Assembly: GCF_036492245.1 (NCBI RefSeq)
Contig: NZ_AP025286.1
Span: 62,001 to 126,000, forward strand
Length of the DNA stretch: 64,000 nt
Direction: 5' to 3'
Source of the DNA: Treponema bryantii
GTDB taxonomy: Bacteria; Spirochaetota; Spirochaetia; Treponematales; Treponemataceae
Made by a program: the position numbers and the translations under genes. Positions 53,079-62,555 of this stretch are shown one piece after another (position 1 is the first letter of the stretch; each line of letters starts with the position of its first letter). The notes below the pieces were generated by a model. That model ran no database searches. It saw only the letters and a program-made list of their open reading frames with translations, and was not told the DNA's origin.

Positions 53079-53912
53079 ATGACAGATTTTGAAAAAGTAA
53101 AAAACTATTACAAACATTTTGATGAAAAAAATCGACTCAGAAATGACAACAGCGGAAAACTTGAGTTTTTGATGACGATGAGGATTCTGGAGAAGAATCT
53201 TCCAGCATTGGATGATGGAGCTGAAATCTCGGTTCTAGATCTTGGCGGTGGTGCCGGGGTTTATTCTTTTCCTCTTGCGAAGAAGGGATATAAGGTCACT
53301 CTTGCTGATCTTTCGGAGACATTGCTGGAACAAGCCAGGAAGCAGAAGGAAGAAGATAAGGTTGAAAATCTGATCGTCTGCGACCAGGTAAATGCGACAG
53401 ACCTTAGTTGTTATAAAGATAATTCTTTTGATGTCGTACTTCTCTTTGGTCCGCTTTATCATCTTACAGAAAAAGATGAACGTGAAAACTGTGTGAGCGA
53501 AATCCGGCGCGTTCTCAAAACGGGCGGCAAAGTTTTTGCAAGTTTTATTCCTCACTTGTCGGGAAGTATTGCGCTCGTTCAAAGATTCTGCTGGAGCCCG
53601 GACCAGGTTAGCATCGACACTTTGGAAGAATGCTTTGATTCCGGCAAGTTCAAAAATCTTTCAAGCAACGGCTTTCAGGAAGGCTACTACCCTGCTTCAG
53701 AAGAAATTGAAACTCTCTTTGCCACAAATGGATTTGAAAAACTGCAGCTCCGTTCCATCCGTGGCTTTGGCTACGAAAAAGAAGATGCGATTTTCAAATT
53801 CAAAAATAAAAATGTCTTTTCAAAAATCCTCGAGCTGATTGATTCGACTGCCGGGGACAAATCAATTCTAGAAATGTGCGGACATGCAATGTACGTAGGA
53901 GTTAAAAAATGA
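53079..53912 (+). CDS. SAM-dependent methyltransferase
   Basis: This 277-residue class I enzyme has motif I VLDLGGGAGVYSFPLAKKGYKVTLADLS and motif IV VVLLFGPLYHL. TATAAT (53068-53073) ends five bases before ATG 53079 and no Shine-Dalgarno is visible, so a leaderless message is likely. It overlaps the next methyltransferase gene by four bases (ATGA). Confidence 0.87.
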   Translation: MTDFEKVKNYYKHFDEKNRLRNDNSGKLEFLMTMRILEKNLPALDDGAEISVLDLGGGAGVYSFPLAKKGYKVTLADLSETLLEQARKQKEEDKVENLIVCDQVNATDLSCYKDNSFDVVLLFGPLYHLTEKDERENCVSEIRRVLKTGGKVFASFIPHLSGSIALVQRFCWSPDQVSIDTLEECFDSGKFKNLSSNGFQEGYYPASEEIETLFATNGFEKLQLRSIRGFGYEKEDAIFKFKNKNVFSKILELIDSTAGDKSILEMCGHAMYVGVKK

Positions 53913-54625
53913 GTAACATCGAGAACTACAGAAAATATTTCACAAAAGATTATCTTATGGGACCAAACTCGTTCAGGTTGCTGGATGAGTTTATTCTGCG
54001 AAAACCTGCCGATGCAGTTTTTGACAGGACTCTGGATCTGGGCTGCGGCTACGCTTTGACTTCGATGTTTCTTGCAAATGAAACAAATGCAAAGACTGTT
54101 TATGCTTTAGACCTTTGGATTGCTGCAACAGAAAACTATAAGCGCATAAAAGAAAACAAACTTGAAGATAAAATCATTCCGATTCATGGGGATGCAATGG
54201 ACATGCCTTTTGCGCACGACTATTTTGATGCAATTGTGAGCGTTGATTCTTATCATTACTTTGGCTGCAAGGAAGGCGTGTTTGGTGAAAAGATTTTGCC
54301 GTTTGTCAAAAAAGGCGGCTGTGTGATGATTGCAATTCCGGGTTTGAAAAAAGAACCGGAGGGTGAACTCAAAAACATTTTTGAAACATGGGCTGAAGGT
54401 GATGATTCACAGTTATTCAAAACTGTTGCCTGGTGGAAAAATCTTCTGAAAAAAGAATGCGGCGGTTCCTGTGAAATCTCTGTAAAAGAAGCAGACTGTT
54501 ATGACATTGCCTGGAAAGAATGGTTTGATTCAGGACATGAATTTGGAATCCGCGACAAAGAGTTTTTAAGCAAGGGGCTGAATGAAATCTTGAACTTTAT
54601 ACTGATCTATGTTAGAAAAAATTAG
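53909..54625 (+). CDS. SAM-dependent methyltransferase
   Basis: This 238-residue protein has LDLGCGYALTSMFLANE, VYALDLW and YFDAIVSVDSYHYFG, the arrangement of small-molecule methyltransferases of the UbiE-like group. It is coupled to the methyltransferase upstream, but the two are not close copies. The substrate is unknown. Confidence 0.86.
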   Translation: MSNIENYRKYFTKDYLMGPNSFRLLDEFILRKPADAVFDRTLDLGCGYALTSMFLANETNAKTVYALDLWIAATENYKRIKENKLEDKIIPIHGDAMDMPFAHDYFDAIVSVDSYHYFGCKEGVFGEKILPFVKKGGCVMIAIPGLKKEPEGELKNIFETWAEGDDSQLFKTVAWWKNLLKKECGGSCEISVKEADCYDIAWKEWFDSGHEFGIRDKEFLSKGLNEILNFILIYVRKN

Positions 54626-54658
54626 ACGAGTTAATTCTCACACCCTTGGAAGTTATTA

Positions 54659-54925
54659 ATGAACAGTATTGAAGAAAAAAGAAATAAAACAGTTCACGAA
54701 AATCAATTTGATAAATCTCTCAAGGAAACAAAAGAACAGATTGAACAAATTACCAAGGGTATCGAAATAAAAAAACATCTTGGCGAAAATACTTATTGTC
54801 ATTATACATATGACAAAAAATATTATATTGATGAAGTAATTAAATATTTTGATGGGAAAGGCTATAAGGTTCAACGACTGCAAACAGAATGTCCCGTTTC
54901 CTATAAAATTAATATTATCTGGTAA
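54659..54925 (+). CDS. Hypothetical protein (88 aa)
   Basis: The product is charged, helical at first (SIEEKRNKTVHENQFDKSL), then more beta-like (YIDEVIKYFDGKGYKVQRLQ). GGAAG lies about 5 bases before ATG 54659. It sits between two enzyme genes in the same direction. No family recognised. Confidence 0.5.
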   Translation: MNSIEEKRNKTVHENQFDKSLKETKEQIEQITKGIEIKKHLGENTYCHYTYDKKYYIDEVIKYFDGKGYKVQRLQTECPVSYKINIIW

Positions 54926-54954
54926 AAACTATTATCATCACACAGGAGGTCATT

Positions 54955-55752
54955 ATGATCTACCAATTACCTGAAGAAAAGAAAGCTTTGATTTTCCCCT
55001 TGTTCAAAAACAGGCAGCCAAACACTTCTGCGCTGTGGTGTTATTTTGATGGAATATTACCGGGTAAGACTTTTGTTGATGATATCAATGCGCCGACAAA
55101 AGCAATCTGTCAGCTTTATATGAGCTGGGTTTATATTAGTGATGACGCTGATTTTGTTTGGATTGAAGAAACCTTACGTGAAATAATCAAACATGCATGG
55201 ATTCAGGTAGTCTGGACTCCTGAGAGGGGTTCAAAGTTTCCTCTGGCAGAATTGGGAACTGTAATTCCTCGGCACGAATATACTCAGAGAAAACCTGTTG
55301 AGCATAAACCGAGAGATGTTGAAATAAAACCATACGACAGCGAATTATATGAAAAGGTACCATGGAAAGAATTTCATGAACGTGTGTACGGTTCAAAAGA
55401 AAACTTCCTGAAAATTGCGTTCGGATTTTATGCTATTGAAAATGGCGAAATTAGCAGCGAGAGTGAAGCAGCATTTACTGCCCGTGGATACACAGAACTT
55501 GGAATTATCACTGATGATGATAAACAGCGAAAAGGTTTTGCCTTTGCAGTCTGTGTTAAAACTCTGGAAGAAGTTGAGAAAAGAGGCTTAAAGCCTATAT
55601 GGGCCTGCGATGTAGAAAACCTTGCATCAATGAAACTTTCTGAAAAACTTGGATTTATAAATCCGGTGAAATACAATTTCATTTTCTTCCCGCAAATTAA
55701 TGAATCAGATAATAATATAGATAAATCATGCAGTCAGAGATCACATCAATAA
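54955..55752 (+). CDS. GNAT-family acetyltransferase (265 aa)
   Basis: The C-terminal part has the acetyl-CoA region ELGIITDDDKQRKGFAFAVCVKTLEEVEKRGLKPIWACD and NLASMKLSEKLGFINPVKYNFIF, as in the GNAT_acetyltran type. The first 130 residues are a divergent N-terminal domain. GGAGG precedes the ATG. The adenosine deaminase-like gene follows by four bases. Confidence 0.83.
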   Translation: MIYQLPEEKKALIFPLFKNRQPNTSALWCYFDGILPGKTFVDDINAPTKAICQLYMSWVYISDDADFVWIEETLREIIKHAWIQVVWTPERGSKFPLAELGTVIPRHEYTQRKPVEHKPRDVEIKPYDSELYEKVPWKEFHERVYGSKENFLKIAFGFYAIENGEISSESEAAFTARGYTELGIITDDDKQRKGFAFAVCVKTLEEVEKRGLKPIWACDVENLASMKLSEKLGFINPVKYNFIFFPQINESDNNIDKSCSQRSHQ

Positions 55753-55756
55753 AACT

Positions 55757-56725
55757 ATGCCAGATAAATTTTCAAGCGATTTTATAAACGCACTAAAAAA
55801 TCATGATACACAGACTCTTCTTTCAATTCCAAAAAGTGATGTGCATAATCATATTGGACGAGGCTGTAGAGTAGAGTGGCTTTCTGAAAGAATGAATCAT
55901 ACCTTTGCAAAACCGCCGGCTGTTTTTGATGGTCTACAGGGAATGCAGGACTGGTATGTAAATAATATCAGAGATTATTGCCGGGCTCACGACAACAAGC
56001 AGGCTGATACACGCCGCGAAGGCTGTTTTGTCGAAGCTGGCAGAAATCATCTTGCACGTTTTGCGCCAAGTTTTTCTGCATCTGATATTGAAGACTACGG
56101 CAGCCTGCAGGCCTTTTGTGATTATTATGATGCGCTGCATAAAAAATATTGTCCGGATGCTGTTTATGAGCCGGAGCTTGCGTTTGCTTCTTATGAAGAT
56201 ATAGAACCAGCGCTCGTTCAGGCAGAAGAATATTTCAGTTCCGGATATTTTAAATCAATTGATGTCTGCTGCGGTGAAGGCTATAAACCTTTTTCTGATT
56301 ATATCCCGCTGTACAGAATCGCAGAAAAATACGGCGTTCTAAAACGCATGCACGTTGGAGAAACCGGCACAGCAGAAGAAATTGAAGAAGCAATCGAAAC
56401 TCTTGGTTTGGATGAAATCCATCATGGAATAAACGCTGTGAACTCGTCGAAAGTAATGAAACTGCTTGCAGACAGAAAAATCACTTTGAACGTCTGCCCT
56501 ACCAGCAACATCAAACTGGGATATGCAAAAAGCTATGCAGAACATCCTATCAAAATCCTCGTTGAAAATGAAGTACCTGTTACAATAAACACCGACGACC
56601 TTCTCGTTTTTGACAGTTCGATTGATGAAGAATATCAGCACCTATATGATGCCGGAACACTCACCACCGAACAGTTGGATGAAATCCGCTGTTGGGGAAT
56701 CTTTACAAAGATAAAATTGAAATAA
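55757..56725 (+). CDS. Adenosine deaminase-family amidohydrolase
   Basis: This 322-residue protein shows the ADA metal and substrate set: KSDVHNHIGRG near 26, HVGETGTAEE, HHGINAV, LNVCPTSNIKLG and TINTDDLLVF. It is shorter than classical Add and lacks part of the N-terminal substrate region, so it may deaminate a modified purine nucleoside or act on a related substrate. It follows the GNAT gene closely. Confidence 0.85.
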   Translation: MPDKFSSDFINALKNHDTQTLLSIPKSDVHNHIGRGCRVEWLSERMNHTFAKPPAVFDGLQGMQDWYVNNIRDYCRAHDNKQADTRREGCFVEAGRNHLARFAPSFSASDIEDYGSLQAFCDYYDALHKKYCPDAVYEPELAFASYEDIEPALVQAEEYFSSGYFKSIDVCCGEGYKPFSDYIPLYRIAEKYGVLKRMHVGETGTAEEIEEAIETLGLDEIHHGINAVNSSKVMKLLADRKITLNVCPTSNIKLGYAKSYAEHPIKILVENEVPVTINTDDLLVFDSSIDEEYQHLYDAGTLTTEQLDEIRCWGIFTKIKLK

Positions 56726-56776
56726 TACTGTCAAAAATTCTATTTTATGCTATACTTATTTGTATGGAGGTTCATT

Positions 56777-57013
56777 ATGTCATACGATACAGTTATGGAA
56801 AAAGTAAAAACTTTGCCAGAACCATGTTTGGAAGCTGTTTCTAACTATTTAGACTTTCTTCTTTATCAGTATAGTATTAATAAAATGAATTCTCTTGTTG
56901 AATCTGAAGAAGTATTCAATGCCAAAATGCAGAAAGGCTATGAAGATGCTATGGAAGGTCGTTGTAAACCTATTGACCAGGCATTTGCAGATATAAAAAG
57001 ACGGTTCGCATAA
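56777..57013 (+). CDS. Antitoxin of a ParE-type toxin-antitoxin pair
   Basis: This 78-residue protein (MSYDTVMEKVKTLPEPCLEAVSNYLDFLLYQ ... QKGYEDAMEGRCKPIDQAF) resembles DUF2281-type antitoxins. GGAGG lies 8 bases before ATG 56777; TATACT upstream suggests its own promoter. Its stop overlaps the toxin start by one base, the usual arrangement for such pairs. Confidence 0.7.
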   Translation: MSYDTVMEKVKTLPEPCLEAVSNYLDFLLYQYSINKMNSLVESEEVFNAKMQKGYEDAMEGRCKPIDQAFADIKRRFA

Positions 57014-57348
57014 TGGACTTTTCTGTATCAATCTCTAATCAAGCAGAAGAAGATCTTGCTGATATTTATTCATTTATCCTCAACGAATACAAATCTCAAA
57101 TAAATGCGTATGCTGTTTTAGGCAGACTCTATACAGAAATTAATAACTTGTCTTTTATGGCTGATGGATATCATCTTTATCCGAATGAGCCTTGGTATTC
57201 TCGTGGTTTACGCTATTTTTCAATAAATGATTATTCAATCTTTTACATCATAAAAGATGTTGAAGATAGGAAAGAAGCCCGTGTAACTCACGTTACAAAT
57301 GGAAAAAGAGATTTAGACCGTTTTCTTAGTGATATGAAAATTGATTAA
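57013..57348 (+). CDS. RelE/ParE-superfamily toxin
   Basis: This 111-residue protein has the ParE-like helical hairpin (VSISNQAEEDLADIYSFILNEYKSQINA) and strands YSIFYIIKDVEDRKEARVTHVTNGKRDLDRF. ParE members poison gyrase, RelE members cut mRNA on ribosomes; sequence alone favours ParE slightly. It is translationally coupled to the antitoxin and lies just upstream of the helicase gene. Confidence 0.8.
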   Translation: MDFSVSISNQAEEDLADIYSFILNEYKSQINAYAVLGRLYTEINNLSFMADGYHLYPNEPWYSRGLRYFSINDYSIFYIIKDVEDRKEARVTHVTNGKRDLDRFLSDMKID

Positions 57349-57374
57349 TCTTAGTTGCTTATTCTGTAAAACCT

Positions 57375-60296
57375 ATGGAGCTAAAAGACTATCTTGAAAC
57401 CCTATCCAAAGAAGATTTGATTTCTCTGTTGAAGGACTTGTCTGATACAAATCCTTCTGTCAAAAACTATCTTTCAGAAAAACAAAATGCTTTTCAAACT
57501 CAACAAGATCAAAATGAGACTATATTACCTTCAACGGATACTCTTTTCAATCAGTCCCATATAATCAATCGTCAAAGCTCACCACAAGAAAAAATCAATT
57601 TGTTCAAATCTTTGTTCTCTGGCAGAGAGGATGTTTTTGCACTTCGCTGGTTCAATGCAAAATCTAACAAAAGCGGATATTCTCCAGTCTGTGGTAATAA
57701 ATGGCTTTCTGGAAAATGTGACTTAAAGAAATATTCCTGTGCAACTTGTCCATTCAAATTACCAGTGGCGTTGACTGATAATTACATTTACAATCACCTT
57801 GCAGGTCGTGACGAGTTTTGCCGCGATGTTATCGGCCTCTATCCTCTTATGGAAGGAAATCTATGTAAGTTTCTTGTGATGGATTTTGATTCGCATGCAA
57901 CTAAAAATCACCCCACTTGGAAAGATGATATACTTGCAGTTCATAAAACTTTTTCTGATTTTGGAATTAATAGTTATATTGAGATATCTCGTTCTGGGAA
58001 TGGTGGCCATTTATGGATTTTCTTTGAAGAAAATATTTCTGCCAGACTTGCAAGAAATCTTGGAACTGCAATTATAAAAGCTTCAATGCAAAAACGACAT
58101 TCAATTCCATTTGAAAGCTTTGATAGATTTTTTCCAAATCAGGATGAAACTCCAAAAGGCGAATATGGCAATCTTATCGCGCTTCCTCTGCAAGGGAGAG
58201 CCGTAAAAGTAGGTTACTCTCTTTTTGTTAATGAAAGTTTTGTACCTTATGAAGATCAATGGGCTTTTTTATCTTCAGTACAAAAAATCTCAGAGAAACT
58301 TGTACGAAAAACCATAAATGAAATTGAAAAGTCACTTCCAGATTTTGTTGAAAGGGATGAATCAGAATATTTGCAAAAGAAGAGTAATATAACTAACAGT
58401 ATTTCTTCAGATAATAAGGAATCATTAAGTCAATCTGATTTTTCTTCCACGGTCAAAATTATACTTTCAAACTATGTAAAAATACGAAAGAACGGTGTAT
58501 CAGAAAAAGCATTGGGAGTCTTAAGGCGTACAGCAGTTTTTCTTAATCCCGAATATTTTAAAAATCTTAGGATGCATCTGCCTCTTTATAACATTCCCAG
58601 ATACATTGATTGCTCAAAAGAAAATGATGATTATCTCTTGCTTCCTCGAGGAAATCTTCCAAAGGTGATTGAAAAGATTGAAGAAGCAAATGCTAAATAT
58701 GAAATCACAGACGAACGCGAAATAGGACAAGAAATTAATCTTCATTTTATTGCAGAACTTTATGATGAGCAAAATGATGCTTTAAAAGCATTATTGGAAA
58801 AAGATGCTGGTATTTTATCAGCAGGAACAGGCTTTGGAAAAACAGTTGTCGCATCAAGCCTTATTGCAGAACGCAAGACCAATACATTAATTCTTGTTCA
58901 ATCACACGCTTTGCTTGAACAGTGGAAAAAAGCAATAAAACAATTTCTTGATTTTACTCCTGGGACAATTGCAGCTGGAAAAGATAAATCAACTGGAATT
59001 GTCGATATTGCTATTGTAAACTCTCTGATTGAAAAGGGTTCTGATGAAGTTAAACCTCGTTCATATAAATACGGAATGTTAATTGTTGATGAATGCCACC
59101 ATGTATCTGCTTTTTCTACAGAAAATCTTGTTGCAAGTTTTAAAGCAAAATATGTTTATGGGCTTACGGCAACTCCAATTCGTCGTGATGGACATCAGAA
59201 AATAATCTTTTATCAATGCGGTTCTGTTTTATATTCTACGACAACAAAACAGATGAATGAAGCGCAGGATTTTGCACATTATTTTATTCCGCGATTTTCC
59301 AGTTTTCATTATGTACCGGAGCTTACGGATTCAGATTCAAAAAATCCTTCGATAAATCAGTATTATGAAAAACTAATTTCTAATTCTGTTCGCAATGAAC
59401 TGATTATTGAGGATGTGAAAAATGCTGTAAAAACTGGACGCACCCCACTGATTCTATCAGAACGAATTGAGCATCTGTATCTCTTATATGAACAGCTTGC
59501 TGATTCAGCACAAAATGTGATTTTCATTACAGGACGTGGTACTCAAAAACAAAAGAATGAAATCCTTGAAAAATTGAGAGCCGTTCCATCTGATGAATCA
59601 CTAATAATTCTTGCAACAGGTAAATATGCGGGCGAAGGTTTTGATTATCCGCGTATTGATACTTTGATGTTAGCTATGCCTTTTAGCTGGAAAGGAACTC
59701 TGGCCCAATATTGTGGACGCTTACACAGAAACTTTGCTGGCAAAAATGAAGTTCAAATTTTTGATTATGTTGATTACCGAATTCCAGTATTTGACAGAAT
59801 GTATCAGAATAGGCTTAAAGGTTATAATCATCTTGGTTATTCTATAAAACCAAATATTTCTGAAAATGCAGAAACAGCCACAGAATCAAAATTATATTCT
59901 GCAGAAGATTACAAATCAGACTTTAACAAAGACATTTTATCCGCAACTTCAAAAATCATTATCAGTGTTCCATATCTTTCAAAAGCGGAAGTTCAGGATT
60001 TTGTTTTGAGTTCTACAGCGCTACTTGTAAAAGGGGCTAATATTCAAATTCTTGTACGTAAACAAGATGATGAAGCAAAACAGAAGAAAATAGATCCTTG
60101 TATAAAAATGCTTGAGAATATCGGTATAAAAGTTATTGAACAAGAAAATGCTTCACAAAAAATTGCAATAATTGATGAAAAGATTTTATGGTACGGTAAT
60201 ATCAACTTTTTAGGATATACCGAAAACGAAGAATGCTGTATGCGGATTGTTGATAATAAAATTGCTTCGGAAATTGAAGTGGAGATATTAAAATGA
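57375..60296 (+). CDS. Primase-like/SF2 helicase/PLD-like protein (TOTE-type)
   Basis: This 973-residue protein has four parts. A Cys-rich finger (Cys106, 115, 122, 125) leads into an archaeo-eukaryotic primase-like domain (about 85-310) with DxD FLVMDFDSH (Asp170, Asp172) and SGNGGHLWIF (His212), as in TOTE conflict-system proteins. The SF2 helicase has Walker A AGTGFGKT (483-490), DECH (572-575) and motif VI QYCGRLHR. The C-terminal region (about 860-973) resembles a phospholipase D nuclease half, but the usual His of HxK is Ser927 (SQKIAIID). It may respond to invading nucleic acid; that role is inferred from the family. It follows the toxin-antitoxin pair and overlaps the methyltransferase gene. 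Confidence 0.8.
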   Translation: MELKDYLETLSKEDLISLLKDLSDTNPSVKNYLSEKQNAFQTQQDQNETILPSTDTLFNQSHIINRQSSPQEKINLFKSLFSGREDVFALRWFNAKSNKSGYSPVCGNKWLSGKCDLKKYSCATCPFKLPVALTDNYIYNHLAGRDEFCRDVIGLYPLMEGNLCKFLVMDFDSHATKNHPTWKDDILAVHKTFSDFGINSYIEISRSGNGGHLWIFFEENISARLARNLGTAIIKASMQKRHSIPFESFDRFFPNQDETPKGEYGNLIALPLQGRAVKVGYSLFVNESFVPYEDQWAFLSSVQKISEKLVRKTINEIEKSLPDFVERDESEYLQKKSNITNSISSDNKESLSQSDFSSTVKIILSNYVKIRKNGVSEKALGVLRRTAVFLNPEYFKNLRMHLPLYNIPRYIDCSKENDDYLLLPRGNLPKVIEKIEEANAKYEITDEREIGQEINLHFIAELYDEQNDALKALLEKDAGILSAGTGFGKTVVASSLIAERKTNTLILVQSHALLEQWKKAIKQFLDFTPGTIAAGKDKSTGIVDIAIVNSLIEKGSDEVKPRSYKYGMLIVDECHHVSAFSTENLVASFKAKYVYGLTATPIRRDGHQKIIFYQCGSVLYSTTTKQMNEAQDFAHYFIPRFSSFHYVPELTDSDSKNPSINQYYEKLISNSVRNELIIEDVKNAVKTGRTPLILSERIEHLYLLYEQLADSAQNVIFITGRGTQKQKNEILEKLRAVPSDESLIILATGKYAGEGFDYPRIDTLMLAMPFSWKGTLAQYCGRLHRNFAGKNEVQIFDYVDYRIPVFDRMYQNRLKGYNHLGYSIKPNISENAETATESKLYSAEDYKSDFNKDILSATSKIIISVPYLSKAEVQDFVLSSTALLVKGANIQILVRKQDDEAKQKKIDPCIKMLENIGIKVIEQENASQKIAIIDEKILWYGNINFLGYTENEECCMRIVDNKIASEIEVEILK

Positions 60297-61093
60297 TGAA
60301 GCAAAAGAAGTTCTTAAACATCTGGAATCAAACACCTATGAGATTTGAAAATAATATCAGAATATTCGGCAAGGAAAATGACGGCGATTATTTTTCTGAT
60401 GAAGATGTCCGCAGGTGGCAGAATAAATATTTTCAAGAAAACTTTTACACTGATAAACTTCTTCTGAACAAAGCATCCCGTAAACTGCTCGATGAAATCA
60501 CAAAAAACAAAGAGGCTTATATTGATCTTGCCTGCGGACCGGGAATGGGCTTGATTCCTTCGATTAAGCAGTTGAGTTCTTCTATTTCGTGTCTTGCTGC
60601 CGATGCAAATCTGACTCTTTTAAATGAATGGAAAAAATGGCTGAATGATAGGCAAACCGGTGAAGATATTGATTTTGCGCAGTTTTCATTATTTGATATA
60701 CCCATTGAAGATTCCACTGTAAAAGCCTGCGGTGGTTTTCTCTGCCTCTCAAGCACCAGATTCGGAAACAAAGAATTTGATACAGCCTTATCGGAAATTT
60801 ATCGAATACTGGTTCCTAAAGGTCGTCTTTATGTAATCGAGAATGAGTGGTTGAATGTTCCATCAATTTTAGATGTATTTGAGAAGAGTAATATTCAACC
60901 TTGGACTTGTTTTCTGGAAGAGCAGATTTCATGGCAGCAAAGATTTCTTGATAAAGGCTTTGAGATTCTTAGTAAGGAACCTTATATGACACGCATTCTT
61001 CGAGGCGAAAATAACGAGCTTGGAAAGGCTGCCGAACAACTTGGCAAAAAAATTGAAATGCAATGGAATGCATTCATTTTGGAAAAAATATAG
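60293..61093 (+). CDS. SAM-dependent methyltransferase
   Basis: This 266-residue protein has YIDLACGPGMGLIPSIKQL as motif I and a long C-terminal region (SWQQRFLDKGFEILSKEPYMTR). Its start ATGATG overlaps the helicase stop, so it is translated with it. It could modify nucleic acid or a small molecule, and no target-recognition domain is visible. Confidence 0.83.
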   Translation: MMKQKKFLNIWNQTPMRFENNIRIFGKENDGDYFSDEDVRRWQNKYFQENFYTDKLLLNKASRKLLDEITKNKEAYIDLACGPGMGLIPSIKQLSSSISCLAADANLTLLNEWKKWLNDRQTGEDIDFAQFSLFDIPIEDSTVKACGGFLCLSSTRFGNKEFDTALSEIYRILVPKGRLYVIENEWLNVPSILDVFEKSNIQPWTCFLEEQISWQQRFLDKGFEILSKEPYMTRILRGENNELGKAAEQLGKKIEMQWNAFILEKI

Positions 61094-61105
61094 GATCTTT
61101 TCCAA

Positions 61106-61297
61106 ATGCCCGCAGGTGAATGGAAGCTAAAACAGTTCTCTGTTTTTTATCAGCTTCGGCATATTTTTGATGACAATACAATCATCGATGATGAGATAAG
61201 GATGAAAAAACTCCTGAAAGAAAACGGAACAAAAGACGGCGTTTCAATTCTTGCAATACTTTTTGCGCTTGAATTCTATGACAAAATAAAAGGATAG
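61106..61297 (+). CDS. Short ORF of uncertain coding status (63 aa)
   Basis: The frame from ATG 61106 (MPAGEWKLKQFSVFYQLRHIF ... LAILFALEFYDKIKG) fits tightly between two genes. Its first codons lie in a stretch (about 61096-61128) nearly repeated at 62561-62592, the end of a minus-strand GNAT gene. It may be a real small protein or a remnant fused by recombination. Confidence 0.35.
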   Translation: MPAGEWKLKQFSVFYQLRHIFDDNTIIDDEIRMKKLLKENGTKDGVSILAILFALEFYDKIKG

Positions 61298-61304
61298 GAA
61301 TAAT

Positions 61305-61757
61305 ATGGAAATTAAAGAAATATCAGAACTAGAAAATAAATCCTACTGGATTTCAAAAATTAATGAAGCTGACTGGCGTGCTGCACAGTTTCTTGTCCAG
61401 CTACTGGAATCTGGAAATTTTTATGATCACTGTGGCAGCACCTCAAAACTTTTTCTGCTTTTTAATAACTTAGATTTAATTTCCTTCTGTACTTATGCAG
61501 AAAAAGACGAGATTCCAGAAACTAATCTCACCCCATGGATTGGTTTTGTATATACATTTCCGCAGTTCCGCGGAAAACGAAGAATTGGGATTCTGATAGA
61601 CCACATCTATCATCTGGCAAAAAATGAAGGTTTCAAAAATATTTATATTTCGACTGATCAGCCAGGACTCTATGAAAATTTTGGTTTTACTTTTAAGGAA
61701 AAACTAAAAGACCGTTGGGACGGAGAAACTCTTGTCTACAAGCGTCCAATATACTAG
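61305..61757 (+). CDS. GNAT-family N-acetyltransferase
   Basis: This 150-residue protein has GFVYTFPQFRGKRRIGILIDHIYHLAKNEGFKNIYISTDQPGLYENFGFTF, a compact GNAT core. AGGA lies 7 bases before ATG 61305. The substrate is unknown. Confidence 0.83.
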   Translation: MEIKEISELENKSYWISKINEADWRAAQFLVQLLESGNFYDHCGSTSKLFLLFNNLDLISFCTYAEKDEIPETNLTPWIGFVYTFPQFRGKRRIGILIDHIYHLAKNEGFKNIYISTDQPGLYENFGFTFKEKLKDRWDGETLVYKRPIY

Positions 61758-61766
61758 GGGTAAAAA

Positions 61767-62555
61767 GTGAATACAATTAATAACCAGAAAAATGTAAAAG
61801 AACAATACGCAAACGCAGGAAACTTGAATACACGCATTTCAATTCATCAAAAATATTCCACAAATAAAATGGGGTTTGGAAACTGGATTTTTTCGAATTA
61901 TAAAATCACAGAGGGCATGAAGGTGCTGGAGCTCGGCTGCGGTACAGGCGATATGTGGAAAGGTCATGTAGATTTGATGAGCAAGTGTTCAAAAATTATT
62001 CTCTCTGATTTTTCTGAAGGAATGCTTGAAAACGCAAAGACCAATATCGGGTCCAATGCCAATGTTGAATATCAGATAATTGATATTCAGGATATTCCTT
62101 TTGAAGACGAGAGCTTTGATGTTGTGATTGCAAATATGATGCTTTATCATGTGCCGGATATGAAGCGAGGTTTGTCTGAAGTTCGCAGAGTTCTGAAAAC
62201 AGGTGGAGCCTTTTACTGCGCAACTTTTGGAGAACACGGAATTATTGAATATCTTTCCAAGACTTTAGGCGCTTATGGTATTGAAGATAATGTAAATAAA
62301 AACTTCACACTTCAAAATGGAAAAGAACTTCTTGCCCCCTTCTTTTCTAATGTCCAAAGATTGAACTACGAAGATTCACTCGCTGTAACAGATATTGATG
62401 ATCTGGTTGAATATATTTATTCACTTTCCAGTATGACTACACTGAGCACCGTACCGAAAAAAGAAATACATGACCTTCTTACAAAGCAGATGGTCGATGG
62501 TATTTTGTCAGTTCCAAAAGAATACGGCATGTTCTGCTGCAGAAAAGGATTATAA
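61767..62555 (+). CDS. SAM-dependent methyltransferase
   Basis: This 262-residue UbiE-like enzyme starts at GTG 61767 with AGGGG 6 bases upstream. Motif I is VLELGCGTGDMWKGH, then IILSDFSEGMLENAK and FDVVIANMMLYHVPD. It ends overlapping the convergent GNAT gene by six bases. Confidence 0.88.
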   Translation: MNTINNQKNVKEQYANAGNLNTRISIHQKYSTNKMGFGNWIFSNYKITEGMKVLELGCGTGDMWKGHVDLMSKCSKIILSDFSEGMLENAKTNIGSNANVEYQIIDIQDIPFEDESFDVVIANMMLYHVPDMKRGLSEVRRVLKTGGAFYCATFGEHGIIEYLSKTLGAYGIEDNVNKNFTLQNGKELLAPFFSNVQRLNYEDSLAVTDIDDLVEYIYSLSSMTTLSTVPKKEIHDLLTKQMVDGILSVPKEYGMFCCRKGL

